Origin: Marsupella aquatica
Taxonomy: Eukaryota; Marchantiophyta
Assembly (NCBI GenBank): GCA_973895155.1
Contig: OZ316892.1
Coordinates: forward strand, 20,274,001 to 20,338,000
Direction of reading: 5' to 3'
DNA: 64,000 bases
Part shown: positions 1-13,198 of the stretch, one piece after another
How the letters are laid out: every line of letters begins with the position of its first letter
Numbering within the stretch: position 1 is the first letter of the stretch
Position numbers and translations under genes: made by a program
Notes under the pieces: generated by a model
Seen by the model: the letters and a program-made list of their open reading frames with translations, nothing else
The model's database searches: none
What the model was told of the DNA's origin: nothing

Positions 1-73
1 TTATGTTCTGGAAACAGCTTTCCAAGAATACACATAAATATTTCATATATAAGTATGTATACTATGCCATTTA

Positions 74-159
74 CAGATTAGAATTATATCCTACTGCCAT
101 TTGAATTCACGTAATTTCCAGATTAGAATTATATCCTACTGCCATTTGAATTCACGTAC
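74..159. repeat. Two tandem copies of a 45-bp unit
   Basis: The unit beginning CAGATTAGAATTATATCC starts at 74 and again at 119. The two copies are almost identical. No coding or structural role is seen. Confidence 0.85.
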
Positions 160-1331
160 TTGCAATGAACAAAACTCAAAATAAAATTGTCCAAAAAAAT
201 TGAGTTCATTCAAAGCACATTGGCTGTTTTTCTTCGCTCATCATAGATTCATTTTTGGGGGACTGTGTGCGCAAATTATTGTTGAGCAAACATCAAAATG
301 GCACCGACTCCAATGATTCATGGAGACTGTCCTCGGGAGTTGTCTTAGGACCTGAAATGTGACAAGGACAACTAAATTACAATATTGTAGCCCTAAACCC
401 CAACAAATGTCATGGAATCTTGGGTTATCAATAAACCTATTAATACACTCAAGCCTCACTTGATGTGTCCTTGTCAGCATCATGTCTTCCAAATGAAATA
501 TGATTGAGCAGGGTTAAAAAGGTCTAAACATACCTGTCAGACAGACAAAAAAGTTGTTCCGGAACCTATCTAATTTCTTTTATTGCATGGAAAAATAACT
601 ATGACTATAATCAATCAATTGTATATTCTAAAAGCAGCTAATTGAAGAGTTACATCTTTCACAGGCTTATGTGAAGTAAATATTTAAAATGATATTCCTT
701 TTGGGGGGAAGTTTAAAAGATTTGCACAACTTAAGTGGCAGTAAGCCCTTGCCGATTGTTGACTTCCTAAAACTGGTACAAGATATTGTATAAAATCCCC
801 TAATGTAAGACCATGCTAGAGATGTTGCACATCAAATATGAGAATATATGGTGTACTACATCACTCCATACCATGATAAACTCAATTTTACTATTTAAAT
901 AAGTGAATGTTATTTGTAGAATAACATATATTGTCACAAGTTGCAATTATTGGGCTTGCTGATGACCCTGTTCCAGGTTGGTAAGTAGTTTAGGGTTTAG
1001 TGTTTTAGGGTTTAGGGAAGAAAGACTGCTAGTTTTTCTTCTATCATAGATCCACTGTTCAATGCCCCACCAGCACCTGGCCACTGGCAGGTCTTCCGGG
1101 GTTTTGCCACTCCTTCTGCACTAGTTAGATTTATTATTTAGTTTCCTTTCTTGTAGGGCCTACTTCTCTCCTGGTTCCAGCCACTCTGGTTCTTTGGGCT
1201 TCACTACCAAAGAATCTCCCGGGTGCCTTGTATTTTTGAACTAACTTCAATTGGTTTTTTTTTTTTTAAGGCAGTATGGAATGATGTTCCCGAATCCAAC
1301 AACCAATCCGGGTCCCTTGCCAGTAATCACA

Positions 1332-1435
1332 CATCAAAATGTAATAATATATTCTATGCGAAAATAACATCAAAATGTAATAATATATTCTATGCGAAAA
1401 TAACAAGGTATGTACTTTATGCCAAAATAACAAGA
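1332..1435. repeat. 36-bp tandem repeat, two copies plus a decayed third
   Basis: The unit beginning CATCAAAATGTAATAATA starts at 1332 and 1368. A degenerate third copy, with GCCAAAATAACAAG, runs to about 1435. The array is A/T-rich and noncoding. Confidence 0.8.
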
Positions 1436-3204
1436 TTTATCATGGTATGGAAAGATGTTGTACACCCTATATGTCATATTCCAGGTCCCAAGCTTGCATA
1501 GTAATCATTCCCCCCAGAGTATCCTTTGGCATTTATGACCCACTTGAGCCTGAGTTGAGCATTCTTCTGCTAATCAATTGCACGACTGGACCCTCTGCTC
1601 ACAGTCACAAAGAATTGCACTCTGACTGCGTCAGAATCCGAGGGGGCCACTTCAGAAAGGTGGATTGCTGACAGTGTATGGATTTGGCGTGCTGAGTTTT
1701 GTAACTTACACAACCTCTGAAGACTCTGGGATTTTGAGAGATGGTCATCATTATATGTGCTTTCTTCTGAAAGCTGGATCCTTCACTCAGGTGCTTTGTC
1801 AGGTGTACCAAGTTTATGCTGTGCAGAAAGACCTTGGCTGACTAATGGACTAACCGTGCTTCCCTGACAATGTAACAGAGGTACATGCTTCCGACAAGTT
1901 GGAACGTGTCCACAGTTGTATTTCATGGCAAGTGAATTTAAATATTGGGAAGTTTTGAGATTGCAATCATCTTACTTTGGTCTATTTCGACATGCATAAA
2001 AAGTTCAGGTTGGTAGGTAGATTAGTGTTTAGTGTTTTAGAGTTTAGTTCATGTCCATAGTTCTTTGTAGGAGCATGCGACTGTAAAGTAAGTTAAATGT
2101 GGGTGTATCGGTCAATTTGGACATGGAAAAAAACAATTTCAGAGGTCTGTATAGATAAGTTGGCTAATGTAATTGGACAAGTCGCACTGGACTGTCCACC
2201 GAATGGACATAGTTCAGTTTCAAAGTACGCTGAAGTCTGCAATTGTGTCACTTGTACACAATAAAACTTGCATTCTATGAGGCTCCCATAAGGAAAACAA
2301 GTTGCAGTCTAAAATCATCCCGTCTCCTTTCCTTTCCCGATATATTGCGAATTCCATGTCCACGAATATGGCAAAGAACATTGCCACAACTGAGACTTTC
2401 GTGACTGTTAGACAAATCAGAACCTCCACTTACAGATATGCTGCTTGAGTCCAAGAATGTGGAAAGAAAACTGCCAGAACTAAGATTTCTTAAGAGTTAA
2501 ACTTATCGGTCACTGAACAACTGCTAGACAACTTGGAGCATCATACAGAGGAGATATCCATGTTAGAAGCAAACCAGAACCGCAAATGCAAGAAATTCGT
2601 AAATCTCGTGGTCATAGCATTACACCACTGAATAGGTCAACCAACTATTTCGTGAATGTGGTCTGTTCTCCCTATTTCTGGAGTGGGCGCCAGGATCAAT
2701 CGCTAGGAACATGATTAAGGGGAAACTAATTAAGCAGGAGTCTTGTTAAGTAGCAGAAGTTATTCATGTGATAATCTGTAAATAGGCGGAATGAAGAAGG
2801 AAAATTTTCTGCATTCTCAGCTTTCTGAAGAGTTAACAACCTGAGGTACCTATGTGGAACAGTAATACAGATACATTGTGTACATAAATGGGAACGCTGC
2901 TGTGGACACCTTCTTCCGGGGCAGCTCTTGCAAGCCGTAGTGTACAAGAGAATCACCTCTTGAGGCAATAACTGATGCGTATACCAAGGTTGGGAGCCTC
3001 AAGTTAATCAAGTTATAAGCTCATCACCCATAGCTCGGACGATTTCACTGTGGCATCTTGCAGCAGTCTGCAGCTACGTATGTGTAACTCCTGCAGCTCT
3101 CGTGTGTTTCAGGTAACTTAGTGTGTATATTTTGGTTTCAGGGGTATGAATACTTCTTTTCGGCCAACCCCTTCTTGCTTTTCTTCTAAGATCTTCGCAT
3201 CATT

Positions 3205-6200
3205 CTACAAGAGCTCCACCTCCTTATTGAACACCCAGCTGAAGCTCTTTCGTGGAGAAGGACCACCCCGCCTTCTATTCTGGTCCTGTGCTCTCTCCGC
3301 CAGTCTCCTGAATCGCTGTGGCAGATTGCAAACGAAGTCTTGTGCCCGCTGTCCATCCCTGCTCAACCCTGTCAACGACTCTACCTTCCATGTCTTGATC
3401 AAATGCTCCATGATGCTCACGTAATCGCTGGCAGTGTACACTCCCAATCGCTGGGCTACTGAGGCGTAGTTGTCGAAGAGCTTGTCATCCTCACCATCGA
3501 ACATAAGGTGGGCGGGCATGGTGATCTTCTTCTTCATCATCTCCTCAAAGGCAAGGACTGAATTATTGGGATCCAGCTCGAAGATTCTACTCATCACTCT
3601 GGTGTACGCAATCTCATGCCGCTTCTCATCTGCTGCAATCATCTTGCAGATGGTCGCCAGCTTCGTATCCCCGTACGTCTTGGCATGTCGTGCTGTGTTG
3701 TCATGAGAGATGAAAGTTGCTCGCTCCTGAAATGAGGTGTAGATGAAGCCGTTGTATGGATCATTGTCAATTTGTGGAGCCTGCGTATCAGAACCCAAGG
3801 AGTTTACTGAGACGATAGGTCCTACACAAGCGCCATCATTTTAATGTCCCCTACACTGAAGCCTTCGGTTCAGATTATTCAGTCACACAAATCTAAATCG
3901 CCATGTATGATAAGTTATTTGCTTCCTCATGAGCCGTCGGTTGTGTTAGTCATTGTCTCAGACGATTCTAAGAAGAGGTTGCATTAAAGGACGTGTACTG
4001 TTTCAATTTTACTGTCGATCCGAATGAAACATGGATCCGAATAGTCGAAGGATAGGCGAATCCCACAACATTAATAGGCGAAGTACCAAAAACTGAGAAA
4101 GCTTACACGCATAGGTTAATTACAAATGTCGCCATATTTGGCTGAATTCGGCCCTAACGACACTGGAGCACTTTGTTGAACGAAAGTTGCCTTTCAGAGT
4201 CGACTGGGTACAAGTGAACTGTCCATTCCAGATGGAGCACACAGGACAAAATGTCCTAAATGCCAACCAATGATGTGGGATTCATCCTTAGGTGCCCACT
4301 AGCATCGCGAATTTCTTGGGTGCTTCAAATTACTATCTTTCTAGAACAAGTCAGGTAAAAGAATCCTCTGGGCTAGTGAACGAAGGAGTCATCTGGGCTA
4401 CTTGGGAGAATGGACCAGAGACTCGCTATATGCCAGGAGAGGCGAGAGGGACAGAAGGAGAGAGAAAAAGAGCACCTCGTCTGATCGAACATGATGCCAG
4501 AGCAAAAGTGATCTCTGAAGAGACTACTCACGTGAGGACTTAAGTAAAAGATTCAGGGGCAGATCACGGAGCCTCTTGGGAGCTCACACCTGGGGTTCAT
4601 TCCTGCCCACATGTAGAGCCTCCTACAGTCTCTCCTCTCCAAGGATTCCGGTGGACCTCTTGACTATGTACACGACAATGCCGGGGCCGAATGAGGGAAC
4701 TATCAGCGACCTTCCAGAATGTACCGCCTCGTCCTGGTTGTACTCCGGGTGCACTGTTGAACACCGTCCAAAGTACTTTCCTGTGCTGCTGAGCAGCTTC
4801 CACGGTGCCTTTTTCTGCTGTGACTAAAGATGGGACTTGAGAGAAGACGAGGAATGGGGGACCACCGGAAGAAATTCCGAAATTTAACTAAGAACCCAAC
4901 GGCCTCCATGCGAGTGAGGGTACTCGCTAGGCCTAGGAGAACGAAAACTCGAACCTCCTTGACCCGAAGAGGCAAAGACGAAGATGGGACACGGGCTGCT
5001 GTCAAAGACAGTTTGGATGAGGGACGTACCATTCCAGAGCCGATGAGATATTGAGTTGTCCGCTCAACCATTTTCATATCGACTCTCCCAGACACGTATA
5101 GATACTTGTTCAGCAAATCGCCATGCCTGTTCTCCTCAGCTGTCCAGCCACGTAGCCACACTCCCCACGGCCCATTGCTGCAGACGGTGGAGTCCCTCAC
5201 GCCCTCGAATGTGTTCAACATCGTCTGGTAAGTAGGCAATGCCTCCTCGGTGATCATGTCTCCCACTAAACAGACCAGGTAGTCATCCGGTAGATTGGCA
5301 GTCCTTTCCTGCAGCTCCTTCACCTCGTCGTAGAATGTGGGGGATGAGAAAGACGGGAGGTAGTCCTGTGGCTGCCAACATTTCTCCACGGGCTTCAGCA
5401 GGGGGAGCAAGTGGTCCGTCGCCCAACCTGTCATAGACTGTACTACCTCCAGCTTCTCCTCTGGTACATTGCTGGGGATGGATTTCTTCGTCCATAGCTG
5501 GTACGGTGTTAGCAGTGGCTTAGCTGCTTCAGAGGAGGGATTCGTTGCTGGCGACGTTCTGCTTGTCAATCAAAGCGTACAACCACTTTTAAATCCCTAT
5601 TTCCTTCTCAAGAGCCACAATTCGGGAGCGGAAGTATGGGCATAAATTACGCTCATGGAAGTATGGGCATAAATTAAGCTCATGCATTTCAGGGAAAGTA
5701 AACGAACTCTTCTCAACAATTTATCTTCGTTACATTAAAACCTATTGAGCCCGCAAATCAACTAAACAATGCCACACCACACTTTGATTTAAAGCACATT
5801 AACACACGGACAACAGCGTTCTTGGGCTCTTCTTCATTGTCACCACGATGTCAACCCTCGAAACAACTGGAGCCAAAGGTTCGTGACCGTTGTCCCCACC
5901 ACGACATGCCCTCGGGAGTTCGTTTCCCAAAATTGCAAGTTTCTGATCAAGTCTTCAAAATGATACCACAAGCAGCGGGATAAAAATATTCCTTTACAGA
6001 GGTACCAGAGGTACCAGAGCATCCACATTGGCACCAACCTCCTAAAGACTCCGGATGGCGATGGGACCACCACTAGATTCGGGTAGTGAGACCAATCCTG
6101 TTACCCAAAGCACCGTGAGCGCCCCATTTCCCGCTAGGAGTAAAATAATAATAATACGCTTGGGGAAATCGAACGCGCACGTGTTCTCCTAGCTACAAAG

Positions 6201-8132
6201 GAATTCCTAATATCACAGACGGATCTTCGAGGAGGTTTCGGAGCTGCACCTCCAGTTCAACACCGTACTCATCACAGAACGAGTTTGGGTTCCTTTCGGG
6301 TTTTATTACGTCATTCAACACGTTGACACCCAAAAGAAAGGAAAAGAGAGCAGCGATTCTTTGGCACTAAGCCCGGTCAACAGTCCTCTGCCAAGAGTTC
6401 ACCATCGGCGAAGGTGCGATGGACCGTACCGTACACTCGCTTCTCGACACGAATGCCAAGCCCAGTCGCCAATGGGGGACACTTCTACAGGAGTGCACTG
6501 GATGTGGAGTAGGTAGAGCAAAACTCATGGAGCTACGATAAAGGGAAGTTCGAGAAAAGAAACTAGTGATTTCTTGATGATTTTACATCTACTTGTCGAT
6601 GGCAAATGGCTTCGGGACGCGAGCGGTCCTTGCAGCCCGTCAACAAGACCAGGATAGAAAGTAGAGCTTAGGCAAGCGAAAGGATCGGACATGCGATTCA
6701 GAACGTGACGTAGGCACGACTCAACACAATGATATTAGATCAATTGAGCTCTGATACAGTCACCCTCCTCGGAGAAACATCCTATGGAATCGGAATTGCA
6801 AAGCAGAGTAGGAAACGATGTTGCGATCTCCAGAATCTTCGCTAATTGACACATCACAGGGGCTGGGAAACCTGAACTATGTCCACCATAGCTTCCTGTG
6901 GGGTATTTGTATCCTTTTTAGGGAGGAAATTCCATTCCACGCGGAAGATTCCCTCGGAATTGGAGGGAACGTGGAATTCTTGGAGGTAGTCGTCTGTCGG
7001 AAAAAGATCCAACTAGAGCTGCAATAAATGAGAAAGTATTGTACGCAATGCTCGCAATTAAGGGCGATTGGAGGCATCATTAAGTCCACGTAAAGCTAAT
7101 GCACTTGGCGCCCGGAAACTATAAATGAGAGTGGGATCGTACGTATTCTCAACTTCATACGATCTGCATCGAAGGACGAGATCACGAGATGTAGTTCGGG
7201 TGACGGGAAATGTGCTTAGCACATCTTAGCATTGGTTTCGCAGAGTCTCGGATGTTATTACGGTACCTCTGGCACGCTCCAGGAGTGAAGGTGGGCCATC
7301 CATAATAAGTTCCTTCGAACGTCGAAGTGACTCGTTGTCTGTTACTCGCACCGTCTCGTCGACAACTTACACTGAATGAAAGCCTGAAACCCACGATAAA
7401 ATAACTCTCCCTGAGAGTACAAGAATTGCGAAGTCGGCCTTGTAACAGCTCGCAAGATTCGTCAAATTAGAGAACCACATGGACAAGTTTTTAGAAGCGA
7501 CGAGAGCTAGATCGGACGAAAGGGTCTTGATTTCGAACTGAGGCCTGGGCCCAGAAATTCAAATAACTGCACTAATGCATTGCAATGGAGCATGAAACAG
7601 TTGGTTGAAATAGATGCAATTCCGATTCCCAATGCAGTTTGTGAAGGAAGTTGAGGAATCGGAACTGCAAGCCGAATGGATTGAGGGAGAACTAACTACT
7701 GAATGCGCAAGGCCAAGAAAACCGAATAGCGTGCAGACCTCATTGGTTACAGTACTGTCACATCTTTCAAGGATCCCATCCAATGCAAGGCAATGTGTGG
7801 CAGCAGTTTCTCTATTGCCACTTTCCGAGCTCACGGATTGTTGAAGAATTTGTTAGTGGTTACCTCGTTTCAGTGGACACGGTCGCATGAACATTGACGA
7901 TCTTGGTAGAATGCTGCAGAAGGACTCCGCCGCTGCCACAACGAGCTGGCGTATTGGGTTGAATCGTCAAAAGGCCTCCACCTCCTCCTCCGAATCCTCC
8001 TTCAGGTCCTTTGCCATGCAATCTAGCGACTTCTTTATGGGCATCACTATTACTGCTGCTGCTGCCCCCCGCCGGTGCCAAGTTAGGCACCGCTCCTACT
8101 CCTGCTCCTGCCAACGCCACCAACATCGACAT
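3205..8132 (-). CDS. SAD: Plastid acyl-ACP (stearoyl-ACP) desaturase
   Basis: This soluble plastid di-iron enzyme puts the delta-9 double bond into stearoyl-ACP using ferredoxin and O2. The coding exons are 7864-8132, 5030-5558 and 3205-3780, giving 457 residues. Donor AG|GTAACC leaves two bases of a codon that the next exon completes, and the second intron is in phase 0 after GSGM. Iron-ligand motifs are [12 protein letters not shown] (about 190-201), AEENRHG (E232, H235), [11 protein letters not shown] (E285) and ADEKRHE (E318, H321). The protein ends [11 protein letters not shown]. Two introns (2305 and 1249 bp) match the usual plant three-exon layout. The Gly/Ser-rich leader of about 100 residues is longer than common transit peptides, so the protein exceeds the usual 390-400 residues. 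The start is the first in-frame ATG after a stop 27 bases upstream. Family assignment is very secure; substrate chain length is inferred. Confidence 0.95.
3781..5029 (-). other. Desaturase intron 2
   Basis: On the minus strand the intron opens GTACGT after GSGM and closes ACGCAG before APQIDNDPY. It is 1249 bp, GT-AG, phase 0. Open frames inside it on either strand show no recognisable protein. Confidence 0.85.
5559..7863 (-). other. Desaturase intron 1
   Basis: This 2305-bp GT-AG intron separates the transit-peptide exon from the catalytic exons. The donor is GTAACC and the acceptor ends AAGCAG. An in-frame stop lies just before the acceptor, so exon 2 cannot extend upstream. A 27-bp tandem duplication sits at 5631-5684. 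No other gene is seen inside. Confidence 0.8.
5631..5684. repeat. Two copies of a 27-bp unit in desaturase intron 1
   Basis: The unit beginning GAAGTATGGGCATAAATTA starts at 5631 and 5658. It lies near the 3' end of the intron on the coding strand. Confidence 0.8.
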
Positions 8133-8156
8133 GCTACAATACGAGTCCCTTACTCG

Positions 8157-8222
8157 CTACTGTTCAGTTCAGTCTAGTCCAGTCCAGTCCAGTTCACTTC
8201 AGCTTAGCTCCGCTCCGCTCCT
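8157..8222. repeat. Degenerate AGTCC/AGCTC pentamer tract in the desaturase leader
   Basis: Repeated TTCAGTTCAGTC, AGTCCAGTCC and GCTCCGCTCC units lie 25-90 bp upstream of the desaturase ATG. On the gene's strand this is a purine-rich pentamer tract, probably in the 5' UTR or core promoter. Confidence 0.6.
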
Positions 8223-8310
8223 TCCCTCTCGCCTTTTTTTCTCTGCTGCTGTGAATACGACAGTAGCTTTCACTTAGAAGATGGTAGTGATGGAACAAAA
8301 TGCAGCAGCA

Positions 8311-8504
8311 GTTGCCTAAAGAACCGAACAGCCTGTCCAGAATACCACTGTGCAAAGAATGCCTCGCTGCAGAGGAAGATTAAATGAATTGGAAGCCGTG
8401 CGTAGAAGTTGCCTAAAGAACGGAACACCCTGTCCAGAATGTCAATGTGCAAAGAATGCCTCGCAGTCGGAGGAAGATGAAATGGATTGGAAGCCGTGCG
8501 TGCA
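8311..8504. repeat. Imperfect tandem duplication of about 97 bp
   Basis: The unit beginning GTTGCCTAAAGAAC starts at 8311 and 8408. Both copies carry AAAGAATGCCTCGC and TTGGAAGCCGTGCGT. The period is not a multiple of three and one copy has a stop in the plus frame, which argues against coding. Confidence 0.8.
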
Positions 8505-10435
8505 GCTAAGACTTGAAGAACATAAGAAGAGAGGTGAAGCTCTGCTACCGGACGAGCTTCGTCTACAGATAGAGCAAAGGAACGAACTTGCTCCCGTTCT
8601 AGCCGGAACGCGCTATCGAGCTCGAGGCTCGATGAATGAGTCGACGCGACGCCCACATAGATATCTAGTAGGAAACTGTAGGCCTGGGCCGCAGAGAGGA
8701 AGGAAAGAGGGAGGGAGCCCAAAAAGGAGAAAGGTATGTAGGTTCGAAAAATTGGGGGCAGAGGGTGGAACCAACGAATGTAAAGTGGAACAGACAAGAA
8801 GAGGAGGTCGCAAGTAGGGAGCAAGAAAGAGAGCGATAACAATATAACCAATAACCAAATTTTGGTAAAAAAGTGGCAGTACAGTAAGATGTTCACTGAG
8901 GGTCCAGCAGCTGGGCAGTTATACACAGACGAAGAGAGGGCGAGAGAATTATAGCGTGGTGAAAAACTATAAAGAGCAGGAAAGAAACAAAACGAACCGC
9001 AAGTGACAATTAATGGGCACCGACGGTAGGAGGGGTGAGGGGCGACGAGGGCAGGAAGCAGGCTGGAGGATTGGAGGAGGTGTGGCCAGCCCCTGAAACT
9101 TGAACTCAGTAACGATGGCAGTGCAGTCAGGAGAAGTAGCAAGCAAAGAAAACTGCACCCCCACCACCTCTAGCCAACCAGCCAGCCAATTGAGCACTGC
9201 TCGTACTGCGGTTCCGTGGGGAGGGTAGGAACACGGAGTAGGACGATGGATGCTCCAAGAGAGAGAGAGCAGAGGTGTAGCCGACTGAAGGAGATTTCGA
9301 ACACAAGTAATAAAGGCGGAAGGGCAATGTCAGATTAGTAGGTGACAGAATTGAGGGCGAAATATCCAAAATTTGTACGACGTTCACAATTCACCGCATG
9401 CTCTCAAGAGCCTTGTATCATTCTGTACTCCCACTGCTTTCAACGTTCTCAAGTGTGCGAGCCACATACATCATTCACTTCCCTCCCTTTATTTCCTTCC
9501 TGTGAATTGAATTGATATGCAAACAATCCGACTCTCACACCTCAAACCAAGGAAAAGATTCTCTTTGTAGAGTGGGAGCGCCCACGCCTGGCTACAGAGT
9601 GATAGACGAATGCGGAAGACTCCTACAGCAACAAAATTTAAATCAAGGCAGGCAAGTAACAGGAAGGAGCGAGGCTCCCTGCAAAAGCCTGATTCCTCTC
9701 CTCCAATGCAAAGGTCCAAACCGACCTCTTCTACCATGCACTCCTCTCCTTCCAAACCAGATCCAGCTTTCGAAGACGAAGGACCTTGAACGATCTCACG
9801 AACTACCTGTGCAATAAAAAAAATGCAATGCAAGAATCTTACAGAGCTGCTCCTCTGGAAATTAAAGTGCGAGGACCTCACAGAGCAACTTGCAATTGAA
9901 ATTGCCGAAATGCAAGAATATGTATCACTGTGGCAACAGGAAATTAATGATGTCTGAGGGTCTCGCAATCGTTCTACTACAGTCTTAATTAGTCATCATA
10001 CGGTCCGCATCGAAATCATCTACTATACGAATAGAACCATTGCTGACCGGATTGATGGAAATACTACAGGGAAGCGAACGACGTACCAGTCCTAGTGGCA
10101 GTACACCTCCAAAGGCAAGGCCACACTGCACCACACCTGGCCCAACAACAGTTCATTCATTCAGTTACGGCACTCCCCTCCTGCGAATTAATAAGCCTTC
10201 CACGGCCTGCCTGCCTCCAGCCCTGCCCTCTATGCGTGCCTGCCTGCCACCGGCTACTCTTAATCAGGAGCCTTATTAATTGAGATCCACGTCTGCTTGC
10301 CCGAGACCGAAATCAGTAAACCACCCTTAATCGGAATGGTTATCCAAATTCACACTCACTTTCCTATACAGAACTCTGCATCTCCTCCCTCTATAATTAT
10401 CTCAATCCAGTGGGTTCATCTCAAGTGCAAGCTAT

Positions 10436-10567
10436 AGTACTTCACCAAAACCTGTCCAGTGAAGGCAAGCAACATGGGGAGAGCCACCAGTCAGACTAGA
10501 GAGTACTTCACCAAAACCTGTCCAGTGAAGGCAAGCAACATGGGGAGAGCCACCAGTCAGACTAGAG
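10436..10567. repeat. Exact tandem duplication of a 66-bp unit
   Basis: The unit beginning AGTACTTCACCAAAACCTG occurs at 10436-10501 and 10502-10567. I see no mismatch between the copies, which points to a recent duplication. Confidence 0.9.
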
Positions 10568-12300
10568 AGGTTGCAGTAACTAATCTGATAGATTTGCTTG
10601 CCTGCTACAAATGTACCTGGAGCAACTTTCCTGACAACTCCTAGGCAACTAATCTACCGCTCGAGGAAAGAAACAGAAAAAAATAATGTATTTTGGTATG
10701 CACGTGGCTGGGGTGGTGCCTGAAATGCTCATCTGAGGCCTGAGTATACGAATGTGCCTGGCCGAACTCCCAGACACCTTACTACAGTACAGTCCAGCGT
10801 CTGGAATTAAAGAAAACAGTGAAATGTCTTTTTTCTGGCTCCCTCCCTTGTGGAGATAGGTGCCTGGAAAGCTCATGTGAATGGGCGTCTAGGCATCCTT
10901 CCTTTTCCAGGCCAAAGGAAGGAAAAAACAACTCTGGCCCACCCACACCCAGGAAGCGAGGCAGCCGCCCAAAACAGAATTTGCGCTGGGTTTGTTTCAG
11001 GTCAACTGTAAATTCCTTCTTCTTCTTCTTGCTCTTCTTCTCTCCTCGTCCACCAACGATCCCAACTATCCAGCTAATAGTAGAGACGGTTCGTTCTCAG
11101 TACGATGATTACACTCCCTCTAATCTACCCATCTGTCTCCTGCCTGCTCACCTCCTCCTGTAGCTACCCACTGCAAACCACCCATATGCCTAACAACAAG
11201 ATGCTCACGCCGAATGCGCTCTCGGATGCTTGGTCAAGCCGTAAAAAGGTTTTCTCTGGTCTAATCTACTTTGTAGGTACAGTACTTGACCCGTGCTTAC
11301 TAAATTGAACTATGAGAATATGAGAGAATCACTCAGTCAGCCAGACTCCCCCCCCCCCCCCCCACCAAGCATGCAAGCTATAAGGGAGCCACTGTACTGT
11401 ACTTTGGATGGAAAGAAGCAAATCCTCGTAACCACCATCAATGCTCCCAAGATCGGCGGCCATCATGCCGTCCCCACTCTGAGAGACGCCGCACAGCCGG
11501 TCGATCATAACACCATTAACTGCCACATGAAAGGAGGATTAAAGGAGGAGGCGAGGTCAGGCGAGGTTTGGACGTTTAGACTACAGTATCTTGGACGCCT
11601 GCACATGAGATTTAGAATGATGACTCTACACTAAGAAGGGGTACTCTACCACACTAGACCAGAATCATCGCACCAGATTAATTCGAGACGAAAGGATCAA
11701 GATTCTATTCTGGCAATGTGGCTGCCGAGCGTCCTCGCTATTTGGCCAATATGGATTATGGACCGTAGCATGTACCATCCTCCTCGTTGAGGCACGATTC
11801 AATTCATCATCCCTTCATTATTCTCTTGGGTTCGTTCAGCTCGGTGATTGATTCTTTGGTGCTCACTTAATTAATTTAACGAGTAGACGAAAGAAGAGCG
11901 CGCGTGCGAGAGAGAGGAGGCAGAGATAGAATGATGGAGCTCAGGCAAAGAAGAAGCTGCAGAGTCGAAAGAATGTCATGCGCTCGGCGTCATAATAATA
12001 GCTACAATACAACGGGGTCGGGGGAGGCGGGACGCTGGCCGTCCGATCTGCGTCGTGCATGGCGATGCGGCCTATCTGGCCGACTAATCTTGTTTGCGCA
12101 ACTCTGTAACACAATAATTTCCTGTTTGGATGAGCTGCAGACGGGTGTTGTCGTGCTTGCTCCACGCGCACGACTGAATCAAGGATGCGTGTCTTGCAGC
12201 TTTCCACCCGCCGCCCTCCTCCTCGCCGCCCTCTCGCCTCCCGCATGCAACCGCGACGGGTACCCGCCTTGCGTTCCCGCCCTCTCATAATTACCTGCTC

Positions 12301-12452
12301 GCGTCTCGTCCATCCATCCCGTCCGTCCGTCTCCCCATCTCTTCATCCGTCCACCCGCTGTCCGTCCAGTCCGTCCATGCACTCGTATGCCCGTCCAGCC
12401 AGTCCGTCCATGTGCTGTCCATCCGTCTATTCCATTCCCACCGTCCGTCCGG
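12301..12452. repeat. Degenerate CCGT/CCAT microsatellite
   Basis: Units of CCGT, CCAT and TCCGTCCA run through this stretch. They keep frames open on both strands and explain the apparent Gly/Arg-rich and Pro/Ser-rich open frames. Confidence 0.75.
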
Positions 12453-13167
12453 ACTCGCAAGGTACCGGGTGAAGGCCTACGGGTTACTGCAGTAGGTCGT
12501 GGTAGCGGTACTAGTGGCGTAGTAAAGGAGCCGGAGAAGGTACTGTGGAAAGGATGGGGACGGTGGATTTGGGATCGCTTCTTTCTACGCAACCTTCGTT
12601 TCTTCCGTTGAACCCTTGCTTATTTTTCCACTCTCTAGTGTAGGTTATTAGGGTTTGCATTTACACCTTTCCTTTTGAGTTGCGTGTTTGTCTGGACCTC
12701 TTTTGCTTTTACTCCATTGGAGTTGGTTTGACTCTTTTCAGTATTTTGGTCCTTTTTCCTGATTTGGACCCCTTCCTTTTCCCTAATATACCTTGAACCC
12801 TACTACGGTACCTGGAAATTGGCATCTATAGATGGCAGGTTTCTTTTTTTTCCATCTTCTGAAAGGGAAAAGGTTCTTCCTTGAAGTTGATGTTGGGCTG
12901 GACCACGATGTTTGACCTCCCAACCAACTTGGAGCACTTAGTGAGACTTACTTTTGAGACCAAGAAATGTCACTATTTATTTTTTTTAATTGTATTATTT
13001 ATCTGTTTCAGTGAAAGGCTACTATGCACCAAACGTACTCAAGACCACCAGTAATTTAAGGAATACTGTTTGAGTTCATAACCCTGTCCAGAACATTGTT
13101 TGGAAATGACGGTTGTCTCTCTGAGTTGATTGCCAAATAATGTGGTTTGATGGGCTTCTTTTCTGCT

Positions 13168-13198
13168 ATTCCTATTGAGACATTGAGTTTAACCTCCT
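13168..13198 (+). repeat. 31-bp arm of a widely spaced inverted repeat
   Basis: The 31 bases from 13168 to 13198 reappear exactly, reverse-complemented, at 16239-16269. The two lie about 3 kb apart and flank probable retroelement debris. Confidence 0.8.

Larger units (their letters stand above)
1..3204. other. Intergenic region left of the desaturase gene
   Basis: No gene is supported here. The part next to 3204 should hold the desaturase 3' UTR. The rest is A/T-rich, with short tandem repeats at 74-159 and 1332-1403. Telomere-like TTTAGGG units occur at about 988-1018, and a related degenerate stretch lies at about 2007-2050. All open frames are short and lack recognisable motifs. Confidence 0.5.

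Noticed and set aside
8350-8817. 155-codon plus-strand frame with a charged middle
   Set aside because: It begins at GTG, is antisense to another open frame and depends on the second copy of the duplication. No family is recognised.
8270-9142. 290-codon open frame on the minus strand upstream of the desaturase
   Set aside because: No ATG at its start, composition follows the CT-rich strand, it crosses a 97-bp duplication whose period is not a multiple of three, and no domain is visible.
9489-9968. 159-codon minus-strand frame
   Set aside because: No motif, cysteine- and serine-rich from base composition, no supporting splice context.
12179-12592. Arg/Gly-rich minus frame and its plus-strand mirror
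   Set aside because: Explained by the CCGT microsatellite.
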